Assembly (NCBI GenBank): GCA_963971225.1
Contig: OZ020267.1
Location: 107,409,892-107,473,891 of the forward strand
DNA length: 64,000 nt
Source: Melieria omissa
Taxonomy: Eukaryota > Arthropoda > Insecta > Diptera > Ulidiidae
Reading direction: 5' to 3'
The notes under the pieces were generated by a model, which searched no databases, was not told the DNA's origin, and saw only the letters and a program-made list of their open reading frames with translations. Shown in pieces: positions 48,491 to 58,945 of this stretch (its first letter is position 1; each line of letters starts with the position of its first letter). The translations under genes were made by a program, and so were the position numbers.

Positions 48491-48655
48491 CAGGCGCGGA
48501 TCCAGAAAAATATTTCGGGGGGGGCAGGGATGTTTTAAAAAGTAATTATTTAATATTTATAAAATGTCTTTTAATTTGTATGTAGTTTTATAGTCGATCC
48601 AAATATTTCGGGCGGTTTCAACCCCCAAAACTCCACCCCCCTGGATCCGCCACTG
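48491..48655 (+). mobile_element. hAT-like MITE, family A, copy 2
   Basis: 165 bases from CAGGCGCGGATCCAG to CTGGATCCGCCACTG. A perfect 8-base target duplication ATATCAGC flanks it (48483-48490 and 48656-48663). Interior blocks match copy 1 closely. The hAT assignment rests on the CAGNGGCG-type ends and the 8-bp duplication. Confidence 0.92.
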
Positions 48656-48949
48656 ATATCAGCTATAAGAAATTGTAGCTGATGTATTTGAATTAAATTT
48701 TCTATTTTAAAAAATAGTAAAATAGTAGTTACTAAGAAATTGAGTTAACTTTTGCATAGACTTCCATAACTTTACTTTAGGTATTAACTTCATTAGAAGA
48801 ACTTCGCCATTACCTGTTCAGCGATCAACCAACGCAAGCAAACTTTACATAGTATGACTTCACATTGTCGAACCAGCAATTCTCTGAGTCACTGTGTCTC
48901 CACTGCACACAAAAAATTCTTCACGAAAATCCCCCATCGCTGTGCCTTT

Positions 48950-48957
48950 CAACTTTC
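48950..48957 (+). repeat. Merlin target-site duplication, left copy
   Basis: CAACTTTC, repeated exactly at 51619-51626. Eight bases is the usual Merlin duplication length. Confidence 0.85.
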
Positions 48958-49358
48958 GGAACAAGTGCAGAATACCACACCCTCTTAAAAAAAAAAAATT
49001 TTTTTTTGGCCGCAAAGAGGGGCATTTTTATAGTCTAACAAACTTAAAATTTTGCTGCGGAAACAATTACAGAGGGCGTGGTCCGCCCCCAAAGTTTCAG
49101 TTATATATTCGAATTTCTCAATAAATAACCAACCGATCCTAACAATATAGGTATCATATGAAAGGTATTTTTTCCCCCTTTCGATTGATGTATAACATTA
49201 GATATGTTATATCTACCAACAATGAGTTATAAGCGAAAATTTGTTTTTTTTACATAAAGTTTTAAAAAAGTGATTTTTTTCTCGAAAAAATACGTTATTA
49301 AGCTATTATGAGTTTGTTACCATATTAAAGCCTGTGAAATTCCCTTTGAAATATAATA
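48958..49358 (+). repeat. Merlin left terminal inverted repeat
   Basis: About 400 bases. Landmarks shared in inverted order with the right repeat include 'aataccacaccctctt', 'agtctaacaaacttaaaatt', 'tgggggcggaccacgccctc' (complement), 'ccaaccgatcctaacaata', 'acatatctaat' (complement) and 'gcctgtgaaattcccttt'. The inner boundary is approximate because the repeats diverge after 'attcccttt'. Confidence 0.9.
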
Positions 49359-49400
49359 ATGCACAGTTTTATGTTTTTAAGTATTTTTTTTTAATTTTTT

Positions 49401-50537
49401 CTAGCTTGACTCTTGGTCCAAAACAATTTCGAAATCACCTTCGTCACCAAATTCACACAGTGATGGCTGAAGGGGGTTGTATAAATTGCCTGCCATGTTG
49501 AAAAATATTTTTGCAATGTCCAAATTGGATGCTTTGCAGTACTTCATCAACATGTACTTGGCTAAATATCCATTAAAGTACTGCTTGCTCCGATGGTACT
49601 GCGGCATTGAGCATTTTACGTGGCGCCACAGTCCTTCTATCGTATTTGTATGCTGCTGGCTTTCCGGGTCTTTAAAATTAATCGAATGGTTAACCTTAAA
49701 ATGGTTAAAGCCCTCCTCCGCCAAGCAGTCATACGCCTAAAATGTAGAAAATCTACTTCAGTATATCAACAAGAAAACAACCATATATCTCATATCCTTA
49801 CCTTCCAAAAATCGGATATTATTGTTGTTCCCGGCAATATCCAATCTTTGATGATGGTAAGGAGCGTATTTTTATCGCGGCGCTCAACTGCCACCAGAAA
49901 GCAGGCATTGCTGCCACGCTCCACGCCTCCAAATACCCACTGGTCCTCCACAGCGTGGCCACGGTGGTATTTGCGTTTGCCGAACTTTGATTCGTCGATT
50001 TCGACCTCCTTGCCCGGCCCGCCAATCTTCTTTTTGTGCACGACCATACCGTCATAAGCAACTTCACGGCAAAAGTTGCTCCAATCAACTGCAGTATGGC
50101 GGGCGATTGACAGCTCGGTCATTATGAAATCTTGGCTGACATTTTGCAGCCATAAATAAGAAAATGCCAAGAGCTTCATAATCGGCAGCTTCGACTTTTC
50201 GAAAAATGTGTGTTTTCGAAACGATATGTCGACATTACATTTTGTTGCCTTTTGTTTTCTCTGCTTCACAATCTTCGCTCGGCATCTACAATTATAAAAT
50301 CAGTTAAAAAAATACATTTTGTTTTTTTAAATTATTTATACAATACCTCCAGACATAACCATCAATGTGATGCGCTGACTCCACCAACTTAAGCTCGTGC
50401 CCGTTTTCGCACTTATAAATCCCTTCTTGTGGAATTAAACTCCACTCTACGAGCTGCTCTACAGCAGCTCGGGGCACTTTGAAGTCTTCTTCAGACTCAA
50501 AAACTTTGTATAGTTTAAAAAGATTTAGCGCACTCAT
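49401..50537 (-). CDS. Merlin transposase, two introns, intact
   Basis: Three exons on the minus strand: 50537-50347, 50285-49802 and 49736-49401. The introns are 50286-50346 (61 bp, GTATTG...TTGTAG) and 49737-49801 (65 bp, GTAAGG...TTTTAG). Splicing gives 336 residues with no stop or frameshift and continuous family similarity across both joints (VW-R-CRAK and SDFWK-AYD). Residues about 43-80 hold Cys/His pairs (KCENGH, WRC, KC) like the N-terminal zinc site of the IS1595 group. 'ISFRKHTFFEKSKLP' (84-98) precedes the catalytic domain. The DDE candidates are D161 (VEIDESKFGKRKYHRGH), D222 (TTIISDFWK) and E259 (HTNTIEGLW). 'QWVFGGVERG' at 179-188 is also diagnostic. The ATG at 50537 has an AAAC context. 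It would bind the inverted repeats and carry out cut-and-paste transposition in the nucleus. Confidence 0.92.
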
Positions 50538-50675
50538 GTTTGCTAACTAAATTTGCAACGAATATGAATTCAATGTATGAATTCAATGTAACGGTAAATT
50601 TACCGTTCTATGCAATCTTACCAGATCCGCGCTATTTTTTGCAATCCCAGAGGTGCGTACAGTTTTCCCGAAAGC

Positions 50676-51095
50676 CATTGTTTTCTTGGCATTAAGTTTT
50701 TCCCAAGTGGCCGGCCTTCGGCCGGGCGCTAAAAAAATAACCCTCATGGGAGTTACCACCACATGAGGCAACAGTAAGATGTGCACAGTATTTTTTGTTT
50801 AAATCCATAGTTCCAAGCCATAGTTTTCTTGGCATTAAGTTTTCCCCAGGTGGCCGGCCTTCGGCCGGGCGCTAAAAAATAACCCTCATGGGAGTTACCA
50901 CCACATGAGGCAACAGTAAGATGTGCACAGTATTTTTTGTTTAAATCCATAGTTCCAAGCCATAGTTTTCTTGGCATTAAGTTTTCCCCAGGTGGCCGGC
51001 CTTCGGCCGGGCGCTAAAAAATAACCCTCATGGGAGTTACCACCACATGAGGCAACAGTAAGATGTGCACAGTATTTTTTGTTCAAATCCTTTCA
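50676..51095. repeat. Three 142-bp tandem repeats in the Merlin 5' leader
   Basis: Units share 'ttcttggcattaagtttt' and 'ccctcatgggagttacca', followed by 'aggcaacagtaagatgtgca' and 'cagtattttttgtt'. The GGCCGGCC marker is at 50709, 50852 and 50994. Each unit has a perfect stem CCGGCC-TTC-GGCCGG. The second and third are nearly identical, the first slightly diverged. The array lies between the right inverted repeat and the transposase start, where promoter and subterminal transposase-binding sites would be expected. The small frames through it are not genes. Confidence 0.93.
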
Positions 51096-51210
51096 TTACA
51101 GAATATCGCTCTTAAGCAAAACCTTCATCAGCGCCATATCAATACGGTTAACAGGTGCTTTTACCTCAACTTAAATTAAAATATAAAAGCGAAATAACAT
51201 AGTTTTTGAA

Positions 51211-51618
51211 TGTTTTATATTTCACTGTAAAGGGAATTTCACAGGCTTTAATATGGTTACAAACTTATAATAGCTTAATAACGTATTTTTTCGAGAAAAA
51301 AATCAGTTTTTTTTTAATTTATGTAAAAAAAATAAATTTTCGCTTTTAACTCATTGTTGGTAGATATAACATATCTAATATTATACATCAATCGAAAGGG
51401 GGAAAAAATACCTTTCATATGACACCTATATTGTTAGGATCGGTTGGTTATTTATTGAGAAATTCGGATATATAACTGAAACTTTGGGGGCGGACCACGC
51501 CCTCTGTGAATGTTTCCGCAGCAAAATTTTAAGTTTGTTAGACTAAGAAAATACTCCTCTTTCCGATAAAAGGAAAAAATATTTTTTTTAAGAGGGTGTG
51601 GTATTCTGCATTTAAGCC
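51211..51618 (-). repeat. Merlin right terminal inverted repeat
   Basis: The reverse complement matches the left repeat from the element tip inward for about 400 bases. Differences include a patch just inside the tip ('ctttatcgg' versus 'ggccgc'-type sequence) and a 4-5 base indel near the inner end ('ccctttacagtgaaat' versus 'ccctttgaaat'). The target duplication CAACTTTC follows at 51619. Confidence 0.9.
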
Positions 51619-51626
51619 CAACTTTC

Positions 51627-52610
51627 TTCTCATTTGAACAATCAACACTTGAATTATCATTTGGAGCATAAAGTCGGCAATACTTTTTGTTTCACTCGAC
51701 ACTTGATGATGCTTCTCCTCTTCCAATCAACGTGCACTTCTGCTAACAAACAAATAACGTTGTATACTTTTAGGTGCCCGCTGTTAAATGCAATTTTTTC
51801 CCCACTTACCCTCAACACGTCTCGATTTTTTTATTACGTTTTTTTCTCTCAACACTTTGCGCCATAATTTACAACCAAAAACGCTATTAAACAAGTTATG
51901 AGTACCTGCGGGTGGCTGTGTGCAGTCAAAAGCAATAACAACAAGAACACCATGAACTATAGTTTCTACTGCAAAAAGGCGGCCAACGCTCATTTGCCGG
52001 CAGGTGTCTAGACGCGCACTTAAGCACGTGTTGACCAGCAGCAGGCACTCAAAAAACAACTTGCCAGTGCTCGCTTTTTTCCACACACACACACACACAG
52101 AGCTGCTTCAGTAGTTGTTGGCATATGGGTAGTGGCGGCACAGTGCCCATAAGTATGCTTCAAAGATGCAAAATAAAAGTAATAATGCAAAAAAGTGGGC
52201 AGCACACTGTGAAGTGTGGCAAATGAATGAACAAATGAACGAAGGAATGGCTGAGTTCATTGCGCGAAAACTATGAGTTGTGCTTGTAATGTGAGGCTGG
52301 TGGGGCAATGAAGGTGGCGTTTTCATTATGAATATTCGAGCACATTGTAGTTGGTTGAACTTGTAGTGCACTTGAAACAGCGCAGAAACAGCGCAATGAG
52401 TGGAACAAGTTTTTGTGCGTTGTAATTAATTTCAATATTTCCAACTGCATCAAATTGAATCACGTATCACATGTCAGTTGAGTTGAATTCGAATTGAGTT
52501 GTAAGTGTTGAGTTGGCCAGTCCATAGAACAAATTTATGCTGAATAATTATGAAATGCATTGGCATTCTTGTCAGAAACAGACACATTCTGCCCCAATGC
52601 TCTTTTCAAT
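51627..52610. other. Gene-free stretch
   Basis: No gene recognised. A single TATACTTTTAGGTGCC motif is at about 51763-51778, and a CA run at 52082-52099. Opposing frames at 51784-52453 have no motif. Confidence 0.5.
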
Positions 52611-52614
52611 CACT

Positions 52615-53515
52615 TTGTTCAATTCTGCTACATTTAAAACAATCATAAAGAAATTTATGTACACTTGATGCCGATTTAAAGGGTTTTCTGGTTCGATTGC
52701 AGTCGGAACAACGAAATTTTAGGAAGCTGGAGAGTTCTTCCTTTGGAGAGTTCTTCTCCTGCTTCAAGCAAAAGTCACATTCAAAGCAAACATAAGGAAG
52801 TTTTAGCACACTTGATGCCGATTTTCTGGGTTTTCTGATGAAATTACAGTCGGAACAATGCATTTTTAGGAATCTGGAGAGAAGTTCTTCTGCTGGAGAA
52901 TTCTTCTTAAATTCTGCTACAAGCAACGACCAGATTCATAGCAATCCTCGGGTAATTTTAGTACATTTGATGCGAATTTTTTGGGTTTTCTGGTGCGATT
53001 GCAGTTGGAACAACGATTTGCAGGAATCGGTAGAGTTTTTCTTCCTTCTCCAATTCTGCTACAAGCAACGACTACATTCATACCAATCATAAGGCAATTT
53101 GGGTTTCTGGGTTTTCTGATGAGATTGCAGTTGGAATAATGCAATTTTAGGAAGCTGGAGAGTTGTTCTTCTTCTGGAGAGTTCTTCTTAAATTCTGCTA
53201 CAAGCAAGGACCACATTCATAGCAATCCTCGTGTAATTTTAGTACACTTGATGCCAATTTTTTGGGTTTTCTGATCAGATTGCAGTTGGAACAATGCATT
53301 TTTAGGAAGCTGTAGAGTTTTTCTTCTTCTGGAGACTTCTTCTTAAATTCTACTACAAGCAAGAACCTCATTCATAGCAATCCTCGTGTAATTTTAGTAC
53401 ACTTGATGCCAATTTTTTGGGTTTTCTGATCAGATTGCAGTTGGAACAACGAATTGAAGGAATCTGTAGAGTTTTTCTGCCTGTGGAGAGTTCTTCTCCA
53501 ATTTCGTTACAGAAT
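52615..53515. repeat. ~155-bp minisatellite, six units
   Basis: Units contain 'aattctgctacaagcaa', 'ttttagtacacttgatgcc', 'tttttgggttttctg', 'gattgcagttggaaca' and 'ggagagttcttctt'. The 'attgcagt' marker is near 52696, 52843 (attacagt), 52998, 53124, 53279 and 53434, so most spacings are 147-155. The minus-strand Lys/Ser-rich frames over it repeat themselves with the array and are not genes. Confidence 0.95.
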
Positions 53516-56440
53516 GATGGGTGTGAGAAAACTAACTTCTACAAGATATTTTTTTAACTCTCAGGCCCATTGGCCCTTCTATGCACTTGTCCAGCTTTAT
53601 CCAGAAAAAGAAAGAATTACCTAGGCATCTTCTTCTTCAACAATCTACGGAAAGTATCTGGCAAGACTATTCATAGTCTACTAGGTTTCCTGAGAAGTTC
53701 AAACTGGTTCATTGAGTGAGCGTTCCTAGGTTGGATTCTTTCTGGTATTACAATGAGCCTTCATGGTCTAAGGGGGTTCCGCTTTGGGCTTTAACTGCCA
53801 CCTACCTTTCCAAACCAATTGTACTTAATTTTTTAAAACCCTATTAATAATATTTAGTAGTTAATCATCGTAGACATTTTCTCAGTCAAATGCAATCTTT
53901 AGTTTTTTTATAAAAAACACACAATAATTATTTCTTTATGCTCTGTAATGTGTTATTGTGTTCTGATTTAAAGCCAAGAAAAATTATTTCTCTTCTTTTA
54001 GTTGCCAACAATTGTCTTTTCTCGTTCCTTAAGGTTTTATTTGAATTCCTTTATTTAATTTAATTTTCAAGCTAATAAAAATTCTGGGGAAAGCGCAAGA
54101 AAACAGAAAAATAGCAGAATGCGACAAACTGGCGACAATTTAATATCCTTGCACAATGCAATGATAAATAAGGGCAAAAAAAACAGTTGGAGACAAAACT
54201 GAGCGCATAAAAGTAGTGAAATTCAGCTGCATTCATTGCGTTTTCCTTTTCCCCTTTTCTCGTTTCCCGTTTTGCTTCTTTTTTATTTGTTTTTTGTTTA
54301 CTTATTTTGCACTTTGTGCACCACTCGAGTTGTGGCTAATTTGGAATTTTTTTAATGCGTCTGCTGCTGAAGAGCTGCGCTAATATTTGCTTGTGGCAGC
54401 CATTTGAGTTGCTTTTTGTTGAGCGCAAAGAATGCCAAAGAAAGGCAACACTACTCAAATGAAATGCTAAAACAAAAAAAAACCAAATAAAAGAAAAAAA
54501 CAGAGGCTCAAGAAATTCAAACATTTCCCATAGTTGTTTGAAAGATTTGGCATTTTTCAAGTGTAATAGTGCTCGCTTGTTGCATACTTTGGGGCGCAGC
54601 AAACATTTACCATTGCAAGTTTCAATGGCGCTGCGTGTCACAAATAACATGGCGGCAACTCAAATGGTTGCCTGTTTTTTTTTTTGTTGTGTTTTGCTTT
54701 TAATTTGAAATTGTCGACAGCGAGACGGCCCACGATTTATGAACTCATATCAGGCCATATTAACTTTGGCTGGCCATGACACGCATACCAAACCCTCACA
54801 CACACACACACACACACACAAGTTCAAATTTATATTCAAATACTATATGTGCGGACAATTGCAGGCAACATGCATAGACAAACAAGTGCGCAACACGCAA
54901 TTGCCGGAAAGAAAACACAACAACAACAACAAAAAAGGCAACTGGGGTGAAAAGTTTGGCGTCAATGTGGCGCCACTGTTGGCTTCAAATTGCATGTTAC
55001 TTATGGCCAACAAAAACAGTCAAAAGCACACAAAAAACAATGCTGCATGCTATTGTGTGGAGTTTGTTGTAATTGTTATTGTTGTTGTAGTGGCAACTAG
55101 TAGCCATGCCTTGACTGGCACAGTGCATTTCAAGGATAATTGGCCGATTACCAACGCTGTTAACACGGTTATGGTTGGCGTAAATATTGTTGTTGTTGTT
55201 GTTAGCTCATGGCATGCAATTCAGTCAGGCAAGAGTTTGTTACATATTTCATGAGGCCCAAAGAGTGGAAAATTAAATGAGCAATTCGATTGTTTCGTCT
55301 ACTTTGAAAGCACTTAAACGGCTTAAAGTGTTCCGTAGGTTGTGGTGGCGAAAACGTTTTGAACAGTACACCAAACTTGTTACGAAATTAACTAATTTTC
55401 ATGCTCATTAAATATGCCACATTCTCCTTGTAAAAGTGTGCTGCAACCAAAACCCGCATAACTCCCCCGCAGCTCGTCGAGAATGGCAAAATCGGCAGCA
55501 CAAAGGAACAGTGAACTAAAACGTTGGCAGTGAGCGCGGGCCACAAACTTTTCAAATAAATCAAATCTCTGCACTTGTTAACCCTTCAAATTGTTTTCGC
55601 TTACTTTTCACCAAACCAAAAAAAAAGGGCACACAATTTTGCTCTCCAGCGCCTGTAACCCCGACGGGTTTGCTGCCAAACTGCAGAAGCGTCTTCGAGC
55701 GGCAAATTGTTAAGCAAATTGTTGTGTAAAATTGGCGTTAAAATGTAAGTAAAATTAGCAACGCCCAAAACCCACCATAGGCTGCCGTTGCGAAAAATAC
55801 CAAAGCGGCACAAAAAACTCAAACTCAACTTTCAATGAGTTCAAAGAAAAGTGTCGAAATTGGCCCGCGTACTTAATGAAAATGAATGGCGCGCCGAAAG
55901 GGCCACGACTGCCGTCGGCCCCGTCTAAACTTCGACACAATCGCCCGCAGCATGAAGCAAATGTAATTAACGCCAAGCGTTGTCGCGCTGAAATGTGATT
56001 CCTCATGGCTGCCTCTTGAAATCTGAACGAGTCAAGGAGAGCGAAGCGAAGCAGAGCAACAAAATGTGTTGCCACAGATTTGCATTGGTTTTAAAGCGAA
56101 CGCCTAATTAGGAAGTGAAATGCAAAATTCCATTGTAGCGTGAAGCCAGTTTGCTGCTGGTAAATAAAACAGCAAAATAAAAATAAGCAAATGCAATGCT
56201 GAGAAAATGGCAGCAGGAAAAGTCTAAATATAAGAAAAAGTTCAGTTGAGGGCGTTGAAAGTTTGCCGTCGTCAAAATTGAAATTTAAATAAAAAAAGAA
56301 CGAGTAAAAATCTGTGCGATACCCAAAAGCAAAACAATGCTTAGGTTGACAGAAATGCTTGACGAGAAAACACGCAGAGGGTCGCTAGGAGCTGTTGGAG
56401 TACAAGAAAATGTACTTAGAGTCACTGTAGGCACCAAACG
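53516..56440. other. Gene-free stretch
   Basis: No gene recognised. A CA run of about 26 bases is at 54796-54821. The 171-codon plus-strand frame over 54739-55254 is assembled from CA, CAA and GTT microsatellites (His/Thr, Asn and Val runs), so I do not call it. 55440-56080 is moderately G/C-rich without motifs I can support. Confidence 0.5.
54796..54821. repeat. (CA)n dinucleotide microsatellite
   Basis: About 13 uninterrupted CA units, the longest CA run in the window. Shorter CA/GT runs are near 368, 11690, 20790, 37970 and 52085. Confidence 0.95.
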
Positions 56441-58560
56441 AGAGTCAAATGCTGTCATGCTTGAGGCGATTTGGGATTGAAAAATTTGGCTAAAAGAAGC
56501 AGATAGACATTTAGAACCGTCTTCATCTTTGGTTTAAGGTATAAAATGGCAACGTTCTGTAAATGTAAATAAAACCACTGTAGGCGCTAAGGGAGATCCA
56601 GCTGTTCTCATGCATCATGAATCAACAGCTGTCATGCCTGAGGCCATTTAGGGCTGAGAAATTTGGAAAGAAGAGGCAGATAGACATTTGGAATCTTCTT
56701 TAAGTAATAAATGGTTTTGTTGAGTTAATACTGAAATAATTAATTAGGCTATGAACTAAAGAAAATGAGTTGATTTGAAAATCTGAAGAATCTTTGGATT
56801 ATTCATTCATTCATTATTCAAAAGAGTTATTTTTATTTTTTTTTTTTATTTTACTTTCTACACGTTTTAGGACAATCTGTCTAGTTGAGGTCTGACTAAA
56901 AAGAGAAGCTTTAAAAGACCACATATTTGTGAAACAATGATACGGACAAGTAAATGGATAGATGGATAAATGTATGTGAGGTAAACTTAACCGTGAAAAT
57001 TAGTTCTTTATGTATTCAGGGGCGATTTGGGACTGAAAAATTTGGAAAAAGAGGCAGTTAGACATTTAGAATGGTTGGTTTTGTTGAGTAAACACTGAAT
57101 TAAAAGCTATGAGCTAAAGAACATGAACTGATTTGAAATTCTTAGGGGTCTTTGGATTATTCATTCATTTATTATTCATCAATAGCACAAAAAGAAGAAG
57201 AAGAATAGTTCCTAAAGTATTCAAGCATGCAGAAAATTCTTCTAGGCCAGGTCTGACCAGATAGTGTATCTTTCAAAAACCTAATGTTTATTAAACAATG
57301 ATATAGATCAGTAAAAGGATGCATGAATGGAAGTATGGCTGGATGGATTGATGGATAAAAGGATGGATGAATGGATTGATAGATGAAAGAATGGTGATGA
57401 ATGGATAGATGTAAGGAAGCGCCAATAAATTTCTCTTCTAACAATGCGTCTAGTCGGGATCTGAGTAGGTAAAGTACCTTTCAAACATCAAATATCGATC
57501 AAACAATTAGACATCCAAGTTATTGGATGGATGAATAGATGTGGCTTTCGCCTCGAATGAGGTCTCCCAAAAGAGTTCGCCAAAAACGACCCACATTCAC
57601 ATCAACTGACGGAAATTGCAATCCCTCGCAATTCCTCATTGCACCAACTCCATCCCGGGTCCGAAAAGAGGACAGTCGCCACTCCAGTGCGACATGGTCC
57701 AAGAGCTGCAAATCCCGCAGACGTCGGACTGATCGGGTATAAACTCCAAGATCTACAAGATCTCCCTCTCGGGTGGAACGGCTTCAGCGATTCCTAAAGC
57801 CAAAGGTCATACTCGTACAAGTCCAATTCCGGACCAAAGAGCGGTTGACTGCCCCCACCCTCTAGAAGAGTAAACCGACATCCTCGATAGGTTCCCTTGC
57901 TTCTCTCGAGCCCTACGAACATACGATTATAACGTACAAAATAATCCCTCATAACCCTCTCGACGAACACACCGACATTCTCGGTCAGGTCTCCTGCTTC
58001 GTTCGAGCCCTACGAGCACTCGTTATTTAGAAGTCAGTGAATAAACATCTAAAACCGAAGCGCACCCCATCACGTTTTATTTCTACCGCTCCGCGACGAT
58101 ACGCATAAACAAGATGGATGGATGAATATATGGATGGATGAATAGATGGATGAATGGATAGAAGTAAAGAAGCGCCAAGAATTTTACCTATTCAAGATGG
58201 ATCCTAAAAAGTTCATTCTGACTAGAAAGAATGTCCTTCAAAGACTTAATATCTATCAAAAAATTATAGAAACAAGTAGATGAATGGATTGGTAGAACGG
58301 ATTGATTTATGGATGGGAGAATGTATGAATGGATTCATGGATGAAAGATGGTGATGGATGCTTAGATGTAATGAAGTGCCAAGAAATTTACCTATGTAAG
58401 GTAGATCCTAAAGTATTCATGCGAATAGTCGGGGTTTGACTAGGTAAGGTATCTCTCAAAGACCTAATATTGATCGAACAATTTCACATCCAAGTAGTTG
58501 GATAGATGTATCGATGAATTGATGGATCGTAAAATTGATGTGGAGCACCGAGACTCTAAC
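56440..58560. repeat. ~205-bp minisatellite with embedded GATG runs
   Basis: Units contain 'gtctgactaggtaaggtatc', 'caaagacctaatatt', 'atcaaacaat' and a run of 'atggatggatgaatgg'. Unit starts near 57245, 57450, 58215 and 58430 are about 190-215 apart once the inserted LTR is subtracted. Related but longer-spaced units at 56452-57160 carry 'gcgatttgggactgaaaaat' and 'tttggattattcattcatt'. Confidence 0.85.
57542..58111. mobile_element. Probable solo LTR
   Basis: A 570-base block with sharply different composition (G/C-rich, no GATG) interrupts the array. It starts TGGCTTTCGCC and ends GCATAAACA, i.e. TG...CA, with AGATG on both sides (57537-57541 and 58112-58116) as a 5-bp target duplication. 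AATAAACATC near 58040 could be its polyadenylation signal. Two imperfect internal repeats centred on 'tcgagccctacga' lie near 57910 and 58005. No protease, RT or integrase sequence is present. The duplication is suggestive only, because GATG is common in the flanks. Superfamily unassigned. Confidence 0.65.
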
Positions 58561-58819
58561 CTTAATCTGATATGTATGATACTTCCTTAGGAACCCTAGG
58601 GCCCCATTTTACTTAAGGCTCAGAAAGAGCAATGATTGTAGAGAAAAGATAAGGTAAGAGATAAAAGAAAGAAATAGTCAAAATCACTAGTTGAAGAATT
58701 CCTATATATGAATTCATACAGGTTGTGTGCCTCGAAAGCCTTAACCTTCTTAACATCCTCTGGAAAGCACTGGATCAAGGGTCTTCTTAATAGGTTGAGA
58801 CAATCTTTAACTTATAATA

Positions 58820-58945
58820 AAAGAAGATTTGGGAGGTCCAAACCCATCCAAATATCTGATTGGTACACACATTTGGGGCGGCAAATATGGTTTCAAATGG
58901 TATTGGACCCAGAAGTTGCGTTAGAATCCCACGCTCCCCAAGTTA
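58820..58945 (+). mobile_element. Degraded hAT-like MITE, family B, copy 5
   Basis: Aligns with the 3750-3889 copy over about 90 bases ('aggtccaaaccc', 'tggtttcaaatggtattgg', 'cagaagttgcgtt') and with the intact copies through 'aatatggtttc'. Its ends are not recognisable, so the boundaries are approximate. Confidence 0.6.

Larger units (their letters stand above)
48958..51618 (-). mobile_element. Merlin (IS1016-like) DNA transposon, apparently complete
   Basis: A 2661-base element with long terminal inverted repeats, an 8-base target duplication (CAACTTTC) and an internal transposase gene on the minus strand. The ends are GGAACAAGTGCAGAATACC and, complemented, GGCTTAAATGCAGAATACC. The inverted repeats run about 400 bases (to about 49358 on the left and from about 51211 on the right) with scattered substitutions and small indels. 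Between the right repeat and the transposase start is a three-copy 142-bp repeat. Merlin elements are cut-and-paste transposons related to bacterial IS1016/IS1595. The structure is that of an autonomous copy; whether it still moves cannot be told from sequence alone. Confidence 0.93.

Noticed and set aside
50583..51086. Three similar 63-74 codon minus-strand frames
   Set aside because: They are the same 142-bp repeat unit translated three times, with no independent coding evidence.
52606..53216. Repeated Lys/Ser/Cys-rich minus-strand frames resembling zinc-finger repeats
   Set aside because: The regular spacing of Cys comes from the ~155-bp minisatellite, and C-x2-C/H-x-H finger spacing is not met.
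54739..55254. 171-codon plus-strand frame
   Set aside because: Its His/Thr, Asn/Lys and Val runs come from CA, CAA and GTT microsatellites, and no conserved motif is present.
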